Shown here piece after piece: positions 57,201 to 64,000 of a stretch of 64,000 nt of DNA. Made by a program: the position numbers and the translations under genes. The stretch's first letter is position 1. Every line of letters starts with the position of its first letter. The DNA is from Volvariella volvacea V23 (taxonomy: Eukaryota; Basidiomycota; Agaricomycetes; Agaricales; Pluteaceae), in assembly GCA_000349905.1 (NCBI GenBank), contig KB722774.1, forward strand, positions 1 through 64,000, given 5' to 3'. Under the pieces are notes generated by a model. It was not told the DNA's origin. It did not search any database and was given only the letters and a program-made list of their open reading frames with translations.

Positions 57201-58713
57201 CACCTTCGCTGCATTCCGCACGACTTTCAAAACATGATCTCTACTCCAACCCAAACGACATCCCATTCCTCCTCCGAGCACAAGTAATCAACCTCGAGAT
57301 TATTCAATTGGGGGAACGAAATTCGATTTAGCATTGCCGTATTCGCTTGACTAGCAGCGTCATCAAGAACAATGCATCAACGAGGTCCTGAAACTTGTCC
57401 TCGCCCATTGTTGGAAGCGCGGAGATATAGAGGTACTGAAGGCTTGGCAAGTGATTGACGCACACTCTCCATCCCTCGGGATCAAAGAAACCTGTATGCT
57501 TGAAGTTTATGCATTCCGAGAGTGGCATGACTGAGAGTAGCCAAGGTACGAAACCTGTGGGGACGCCACGCGTCATCTGGGGTGGACTCCACTCCAGGAA
57601 CAATTTGTTTTCGGGATTTCTTGGGTGACCATGACCTGACGCGTCAATAATACAGCCGTTGACAGCGCGGGGGGTCAACACCTCGAGGGACCGAATGGGA
57701 GCTACATCTCTGCTTCCGTTTCTCCAAACACTCGAAAGCCACGTCTGGAACGCAGCGTAGGGACTGCCAATTATGTCCTCAGTGCAGCTAACACGGTATG
57801 TCAGTACCCCTTCTAGCAGAGCACAGTTGAGAAATGAAGCACAGTCGAGCGTCGTTCCGCTAATTGAGAGATAGGTGACACGAGAGAGAGCGATGGTTGC
57901 TGGAGGGTTTGAGGGATCTGCCGGGAGAGGGAGCGCCTCCAGAAACTCGAGACTTTTGAGCAAGGGCATAGACTGAAGGATACGAGCCAGGCGGTCAAAT
58001 GAAGGTCGGTCATCGGGATGAATGATCGTAAGACTTTCAAGGCAAGGAATTGAATGAAGGAGCGGCATATCCCATGAAAACCGGGTGCGGTTTAACTTGA
58101 GATAAGTCAACCGAGGTGCTAATCCAGCGAACAGTGTGGAAAAATTGTTGGGATTGAGGATGCCACCGCTAATTCGAAAATATTCCATCATTGGAGCTGG
58201 TGTCCAAAGAAAGGGAAGTGGGTGTTTGAGGCCGAACGAAAGGGTGACTGCAAGGTGTCGAATACGATCGTGATGTTCCTTGAACAGTTTTAATGCCTCT
58301 GGGATAGGCTCTTCAGCGCATACGTGTATCCACCTCAAGTCAACCTTCAATGGAGCAGCGCCAGAGCGTTCGATGAGAATGGGAGCAAAAGACAGATACG
58401 GTGCACGTATATCCGTCCATAGCGCTTGATCCTTCAACACGATGCTCCTTCAGGTCCTACAAACACTCGCAACAATCAAGTGAAGGCCATAAATCCTTGA
58501 GAACGTATCATCTCTCTTGGAGGGCATATCCTCTTCCCACACTGCAAGGCGTATGATCTTCGATAGCAATTCTGGTGGGAGATTAGAAACGGGGGAAAGG
58601 TGATTATGGGGGCTGTGTGCTTCCGGCTCTAGGTTGCAGAGTCGTGCATCGGTGTTACATAGCGCTTGGATAGATTCGGGTGCGGGCAGAGAAGTATCGC
58701 GAGTGATGGACAT
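57201..58713 (-). pseudogene. F-box/LRR-like gene with one nonsense codon and broken 3' end
   Basis: A nearly intact copy. MSITRDTSLPAPESIQALCN leads to the F-box HLSPVSNLPPELLSKIIRL and LIVASVCRT. There an in-frame TGA (58450-58452) replaces the Trp of the conserved CR.W motif, and the same frame continues RSIVLKDQALWTDIRAPYLS for 370 residues. The body keeps family landmarks (RFSWDMPLLHSIP, LEFLEALPLP). At 57328 the frame ends early after VKRIRQC. The expected C-terminal strand is found in another frame just beyond, as NNLEVDYLCSEEEWDVVW. One TGG-to-TGA change plus one frameshift point to recent inactivation. Confidence 0.8.
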
Positions 58714-59151
58714 AAGAAGTAAAATTTATTCTTTAATCCATCGGATCAGTCTATGAAAGAGCAGAAGGGGCCCAAGGTAGAAAACGCGCCCAAAGATTTC
58801 ATACACGAGCTTGGATATCTTGAATGATACTAGTGGCTTCTCACTGACACCGTAGCAAATGCGATTAGCGGGAGGGCGCATAAATCCGAACAAATAAAAT
58901 CTCTACCTAGTGGCGACATTTGAAATTCATGACAAATTTTATGAGCTCGCATTTGATGTGTGTTGACGGACACGACCGGTGGCTGCCCTTTGATCATGAG
59001 GTGATGATGCAACGAGAACCATACAAAGAGTCATGTGTCGATGAAACGCTAACAAGGACTGAGAGTACTGAGCAGCCTAGCATAACGCTGTTATCAGGAA
59101 GTATTGCCAGTTGATAGGTTATTATAATTAAAAACGACAATGAAAACCTAA
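58714..59151. other. Intergenic, nothing recognised
   Basis: A 438-bp spacer between two F-box copies on the same strand, holding the promoter of the 57.2-kb copy and the 3' region of the next gene. No other feature seen. Confidence 0.4.
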
Positions 59152-60738
59152 TCACAACTCAACAACTTCGACTTCCTTGACGATCTGCTTCATGTCCTCC
59201 TCAATCTCAGCCTTCCTACCAACAGCCAAAGTCTGAACCATACCGATCGCTACATACTCAAGGTCACACCCAGCATCCTTTCTCAGTCGCATCATATTGA
59301 TCAGCCTCTCACAACCTTCTTCTGTCGCGCGATATTCAATTATGAGATGGGTCAGCTTTGGCAACGGCGTCTGACTATTGTGAGGAATGAGCACATCAAT
59401 GAGGTCGAAGAACATCTGCAGATTTTGTTGCCCCGCTCTCCCTGGGGCAATATTCAATTCCTCCAAATCTGGTATGCTATCCGCGCACACCTGCCATTCC
59501 TCCTGTGTGAACCAAATTCTGCTTCTGAGATACGTGCACCCCTTTAGTGGCAAGGTGGAGACCAGCCAAGTGGTAAAGTTGACTGGCGGTTCTTCAACAT
59601 GGAAAAGAGGGTCCCATTCAAGCCTGCATCTTTCGTCCTCGCTAGCGACCGTAAATGAATAACTATTGGCGAAGCAACCACCAAAAATATAAAGGGAGTC
59701 GATCGAAGTTGGTGGCTGGCTCGGCTTCATCCAAACACGGGATAGCCACGGAAGCAATTTTGGATAAGTACTTGGATCGAGATCTTCGTGGAGTGTAATG
59801 TCAAAGCTTGGCTTCCGCCCAAATGAAGAGCAGTTGAGAAACGCGGAGCATGCACACACATATCCGCGAAGTGTGAGGCGCAGGAGTTGAGGAAACCGGA
59901 TTGTAGTATTAGTGGCGGGTGTCTCAAAGGCCATAGGAAAGGATTTGTCGATCGTCAATTCTTGCAAATTGGGCATAGCGGCAAAGACATTCGCCAATTG
60001 GTTTAAGCTTAGCGAGTATATTGCTCTTGCTGATACAAGTGTGAACTCTTCGAGACAAGGTAGAGAGCGTAGGAGAGGCATATCCCAGGAGAAGCAAATC
60101 GACTCAAATTGCAGGATGGTCATACGAGGGGCTGATCCACGAAATAAGTTTTGAGGAAGAGAAATACTGCTTAAGTAGTATCCCTTCAAGTTGCAATGTT
60201 CGAGATTTGGAGAGGAAACATCGAGAAATGGGAGTGGAGCGTATTCACAATACAATGTTTCAAAATCCATAGCTAGTTCTTGAATACGATGGTGATGTTG
60301 AGCAATGAGATTTAATGCGTCTCGTGTCAACTTCTTCGGCCATCCTCCCTTCCCATTGAGTAGGATGGGTAGCGCAGAAAAATCAATGGAGAGTGGTGCC
60401 ATACCAGAGCGCTCTAGGAGCAGTGGTACGAATGGGAGGTATGGCCATTCCACTTTGGTCCAAAGCATACGATCCCCTATAATGACAGCCCTCCAACTTT
60501 GGCACACACTGGCAATGATGACGTGCTGGCGATATGTGGATTGATTCCGTTCTTTTTCCCGATCGTATTCAAGGATAGTGAGACGTATGATTTTCGCAAG
60601 CACCTCCGCGGGAAGGACAGAAATAGGTGCAAGCTGGTTCCTTCGTGATTTTAGTACCCTTTCCTCCTCTGGAAGTGACAGCGTAGCGAGTTGTGCATCA
60701 ATCTGATCTCTTAGTGCTTGGATAGTGTGTGTAGACAT
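59152..60738 (-). CDS. F-box protein with LRR-like C-terminal region
   Basis: An intact 528-residue single-exon gene. MSTHTIQALRDQIDAQLATL (helix) is followed by RRNQLAPISVLPAEVLAKII (F-box, about residues 33-52) and ASVCQSWRAVIIGDRMLW. LRR-like repeats (TILQFESICFSWDMPLLRS, NLQELTIDKSF) and the C-terminal PLPKLTHLIIEYRATEEGCE complete it. It contains the EEWQVCADSIP motif that is broken by a stop in the neighbouring 61.4-62.9 kb copy. Presumed substrate-recognition subunit of an SCF ligase; the target is unknown. It is the best reference for the right-hand array. Confidence 0.88.
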   Translation of the reverse strand: MSTHTIQALRDQIDAQLATLSLPEEERVLKSRRNQLAPISVLPAEVLAKIIRLTILEYDREKERNQSTYRQHVIIASVCQSWRAVIIGDRMLWTKVEWPYLPFVPLLLERSGMAPLSIDFSALPILLNGKGGWPKKLTRDALNLIAQHHHRIQELAMDFETLYCEYAPLPFLDVSSPNLEHCNLKGYYLSSISLPQNLFRGSAPRMTILQFESICFSWDMPLLRSLPCLEEFTLVSARAIYSLSLNQLANVFAAMPNLQELTIDKSFPMAFETPATNTTIRFPQLLRLTLRGYVCACSAFLNCSSFGRKPSFDITLHEDLDPSTYPKLLPWLSRVWMKPSQPPTSIDSLYIFGGCFANSYSFTVASEDERCRLEWDPLFHVEEPPVNFTTWLVSTLPLKGCTYLRSRIWFTQEEWQVCADSIPDLEELNIAPGRAGQQNLQMFFDLIDVLIPHNSQTPLPKLTHLIIEYRATEEGCERLINMMRLRKDAGCDLEYVAIGMVQTLAVGRKAEIEEDMKQIVKEVEVVEL

Positions 60739-60973
60739 GCAGGTTAATGCTGAAGAGGTAAGTAAGACTTGAGGTCACGACGAGCCATGATGCATGACAT
60801 CATGGCAAACTGTCACAAATAGATTTTGTGTAGTTTTACTCTCTTGATGCTTGAATAGTTAGAATATGGCAAGGAAGCAAAGGTTATGCGTACTGTCGAA
60901 GCAGTAGCCTTATATTCATTATGTAGCAATTCATGGATCACGGACAAAAGGTTGACACCACCTCACCGCTTCT

Positions 60974-61450
60974 TCACCTCCCGGGCCCACGTGGAAAGCG
61001 CCCCTGGCTCCTACATACGGTCGCGAATTTCATCCATCCTGTCCTCATACCAAGACGACTCAGTCTTAGAAAGACTTTATGTGATCCATACCCTTTACTG
61101 TCCCTGTCCCATAGCATATCATAGAGCATATTCCACTTACTTTCCATGCATATGTGGTTTAATTCTAGGCCTTTCAATTTTGGAGACGATATGTTCTCGG
61201 TAGGAATGTCGTTGCTGTTGGAGCATTCGGCATATTTAGCGCTTCAGCAAAGAACGAAAAAGATGGCAAGTTCTCCCGGTTCCAATAATAAATGCATAAG
61301 GACTCCAGTCGTGGCATATTCCTAATGCATGTCCTCCATCCCTCTCGCGACAAATAATCCGAGAGGCAAAGCTGTGTGCACCTCAATAAGGCTAGGCACG
61401 GGACTAACCAATCGACAAAGCGCTCTGGTGTATTCCTTGGCCCATCGCTC
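60974..61450 (-). pseudogene. Duplicated C-terminal fragment of an F-box gene
   Basis: A partial, diverged repeat of the C-terminal part of the adjoining pseudogene. PERFVDWLVPCLALLRCTQL, YLSREGWRTCIRNMPRLESL and LKGLELNHICMESKWNMLYD correspond in order to EGFVRWAISSFPLSRCTEL, FLTREE*TLCINKMPNLETL and LKELQLQYICTEGEWSMLYS at 61500-61920. Frames differ between segments. No F-box or start is present, so this is a leftover of a tandem duplication. Confidence 0.75.
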
Positions 61451-61452
61451 CA

Positions 61453-62889
61453 CTATACTTCAATCTCGGAGTCCTTGCTGTAGGACTTTGCACCCTCCAT
61501 GCTGCGTCGGATGTCCTCAATCTTGCCTGCACTCCAGCTCGATTCCAACCACACTAATACTTTCTGCAATTCATATCCCTTGCTCCTCCTATCTCGAAGT
61601 ATGCTATAAAGCATACTCCACTCCCCCTCCGTGCAAATATATTGCAGCTGCAGCTCCTTCAATCGTGGGAATGGAATACTTCGAGGTTCCGTATTTGCAT
61701 CATCTTCGGATACCTTCAGAGCATCAATAAAGAACGAAAAGAGGGAAGCGTGCTCCAATTCTGGACATAAGCATAAAGTCTCCAGATTCGGCATCTTGTT
61801 GATGCACAGTGTTCACTCCTCTCGCGTCAAAAAATTCCGGTGCTCGAGTTCTGTGCATCGTGATAATGGAAAGGACGAGATTGCCCAACGAACAAAGCCT
61901 TCCTGTGCTGGTGGTTGCGCTGAAGCCCAGGAAAGGTCAATTTCGGCATCCGGATTGAGGTCATTGACACGGGGATAGGCTGAAACACTAGCTTCCGTTA
62001 ATAAGTATCTACCCACAGAGACGGAGACCCTCTTAATACCAGGGAATTCACAACCTTGAACTCGCCAGACATTTGATATCCAGGGCTGAAAGATGCTATA
62101 GGTATTGTCCTCGATGGGCGTATTGATCTCGATTTCCAGGCTGAGAGTCATTAAGAATGAAGTCGAGTTGAGGAAAGAAATGCATTCCGACTCAGATCCA
62201 TCCATATATAGGTCGACAAGGTGGTGGAAGGTGATGCTTGTTGGATAATGGTATGGGGATTCCAAGGGCGGTAGCGCGTTAACCAATTTCAGCGTACGCA
62301 AGTTGGGCATGGATTGGAGGGTAGTTGCTAGCTGGAGTGTGGATGGCTTAGTTTCTGGCCTTGAGATGATGAGAGATTGGAGTGAAAGTACAGCGTGAAA
62401 GAGGGACATATCCCAAGAAAACCCAGCATCGATTAATTCCAGGAAAGTCAGACGGGGAGCCGATCCACTCAGAAGCAGTTGCGGTGGATAATGGGCGATA
62501 GAACCAGATCAGAGAGAGAGGTGCATCAGTTTCGGTGCAGGGTTGAGAAGAAAGGTATGCTTGACTGAATGGTTGAGCGCGAAATTGAGCGACTTGACGC
62601 AGTGCCACTGTTCTGAGACAGCTTCCAAGGTGTTTCTGATGAATTTCTTGGGATACATCCTTAGAGCCAGGAGAGTGAAAGAGAGTGGAGCAACTCCAGA
62701 GCGCTCAAGGAGTATAGGTGAGAGTGAGCAATAGGGTATCCGGATGTCTGTCCATAAAATGTGACCTCCAAGGATTACGGTCCACCAATGCTGACAAACT
62801 GCAGAGATAATCTGGAGCCTTGTATCGATGTTTTCGCGTAAAGCGCGTATAGAATTGCATTCCAGAGAGTCAGATGCGTTGGCAGGCAT
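61453..62889 (-). pseudogene. F-box/LRR-like copy lacking the F-box, with two in-frame TGA
   Basis: One continuous frame from MPANASDSLECNSIRALREN to the TAA/TAG-free end at SEIEV is interrupted only by TGA at 62509-62511 and at 61813-61815. The second replaces the Trp of the EEW motif. The N-terminal helix ENIDTRLQ is joined directly to IISAVCQHWWTVILGGHILW. The stretch of about 55-60 residues that contains the F-box in other copies is cleanly missing. LRR-like segments are well preserved (FLELIDAGFSWDMSLFHA, NLRTLKLVNALPPLESP). Without an F-box it could not bind Skp1 even if the stops were read through. Best described as a young pseudogene with an in-frame F-box deletion. Confidence 0.8.
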
Positions 62890-63763
62890 GGTTGTGTAGG
62901 CACTGAGTGTGGACTTGTTTGGCTGCAAGTCATACGAAACCAAAGTATGTCAGCTGTCATCAACACTTGTTCTTGTCTGTGTCCCTCCGGCGTCCACACC
63001 CCCGGATCCTCTTTGGGGTAAACACCAGTCAAGCTGGCCTGCAACGAAAAGGCAGTATTTGTCGTTTCCAATGCTCGAACAATCACAACCACGTCGTATG
63101 CACGCTAGGTGGGTTTCACCGAAGATATCTCTCTGAAAATAGCACTCATGCATCACGGAAATCGTCAATCAGTCGATCCTCTACCCCTTGGCTTATCGCC
63201 ATTCTGGCATGTGGTGATGTAGCCGGCCTGTTAGGCTCACACCAAACACCGTGCTTCGGCTACTGAATGCACAACCAAACCTTTGACAACCAAAAAACTG
63301 GGACGCCGATTGTCACTTCTTCTGCCGATGCTCTGCGGTAGCGTGCCATGTGGCGTACATCATTCACATCTCCATTAACCTGCTTTCTAATCCTCGCCTA
63401 TATCCCGTAGTGTGCCGTTGAGCACGCTCTTCGTGCTCGTGCTTGCTTCTTCGAGTGGTATTTATGTCCTTCCGAATTCACCCCCTGAGCTCTCATCACT
63501 CGTTTGAAGTGATGAATCTTCGTTTTGTCATCCCCAGTGAGCTATGATAAGGATGGTCATACAATTCCCAATAGTTATATACCATTTGCGGTGATACAAA
63601 TAACTCGGGATTCACAACCCATACCTCTGCGGTATCCTGCGACCCATCTCCACCGAACACTTGACTACCAGTCTGTCATCGGTTCACGCCTTGCGCCCAC
63701 CTTGAGATCTCTCCTTCGTCCCAGACAGGGCTGTCGAGTTGGGAGTAGACCAAAAGAGAACGT
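62890..63763. other. Intergenic, nothing recognised
   Basis: An 874-bp region between the last F-box copy and the right-edge seven-helix gene. The ORFs on both strands at 62907-63266 overlap each other and have no domain. It should contain the promoter of the downstream gene. Confidence 0.4.
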
Positions 63764-64000
63764 ATGGCGTTCACAGTCGTTGAATCGTCGATCTTAGGTG
63801 TTGGTTTGGAGCTGTTACTCTATGGTACGCCTCTCTTCTCATTTATCTTGACGAAATTGGAGATCAACTGCATCTCGATACAGGCGTCTACGTCGTTCTC
63901 TACATCCTGGCGATGCTCTGTTTGACTGCTTGGAGGAGAAAAGGGGATCCGATACACAAATTCTACCTAACCTTTTGCTGCTTGCTGTTTTTACTGGCTA
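63764..64000 (+). CDS. Fungal seven-helix membrane protein (3' partial)
   Basis: Exon 1 (63764-63824) encodes MAFTVVESSILGVGLELLLY. After a 59-nt intron, exon 2 (from 63884) reads GVYVVLYILAMLCLTAWRR and DPIHKFYLTFCCLLFLL to the window edge. It is nearly identical to the start of the gene at 52141-53449, including the intron position, but on the opposite strand. It belongs to the uncharacterised agaricomycete 7TM family; the rest lies outside the window. Confidence 0.82.

Noticed and set aside
48049..62889. RIP-type mutation as the cause of the F-box stops
   Set aside because: The two TGG-to-TGA changes are not in CpG context (opposite strand CCA to TCA); only one stop (CGA to TGA at 48139) fits a CpG transition.
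1..64000. CRISPR arrays, bacterial-type operons, tRNA or rRNA genes
   Set aside because: No regularly spaced repeats and no recognisable tRNA or rRNA sequence were found; the intron-rich genes are clearly eukaryotic.

Overview
The window is nuclear DNA of a filamentous basidiomycete, most likely an agaricomycete mushroom. Genes are split by many short GT..AG introns (about 40-75 nt) and both strands are used densely. The families present (LRR-like F-box arrays, multi-exon P450s, a TRI5-type terpene cyclase, GH6 cellulase, fungal seven-helix proteins, TMEM205-like proteins) are typical of that group. Placement is by inference; no rRNA, tRNA or mitochondrial marker was seen.

Layout. 1-7.3 kb: two readable F-box genes and one F-box pseudogene, with a decayed hypothetical gene and a small Ser-rich ORF between them. 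8.1-10.6 kb: a six-exon C-terminal-motor kinesin (kinesin-14). 11.1-30.8 kb: a candidate terpenoid biosynthetic cluster. It has a TRI5-type sesquiterpene synthase at its centre, three P450s of one family (11.1-13.2, 21.8-23.8, 26.1-28.4 kb), one P450 of another family (14.5-16.8 kb) and an FAD/NAD(P) oxidoreductase at its right edge. A 746-bp imperfect palindrome lies inside it.

33.0-40.1 kb: two paralogous F-box-like genes flank a divergent housekeeping pair, AP endonuclease 2 (with two PCNA-binding motifs) and a BUD20/ZNF593-type ribosome-biogenesis factor. 41.9-45.2 kb: an intact GH6 cellulase without a cellulose-binding module, followed by a tandem GH6 pseudogene that has lost its promoter, first exon and catalytic acid. 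45.4-47.1 kb: two tandem TMEM205-like membrane proteins. 48.0-62.9 kb: a second F-box array with two intact genes and four pseudogenes at graded stages of decay. It is bracketed by two seven-helix membrane-protein paralogs in opposite orientation, one at 52.1-53.4 kb and one running off the right edge.

Reading frames and introns were joined by hand. For kinesin, APN2, BUD20, GH6, TRI5, two of the P450s, the oxidoreductase and the two 33/38-kb F-box-like genes, the exon lengths sum to a whole number of codons. The main biological interest is the terpene cluster and the visible birth-and-death evolution of the F-box and GH6 families.
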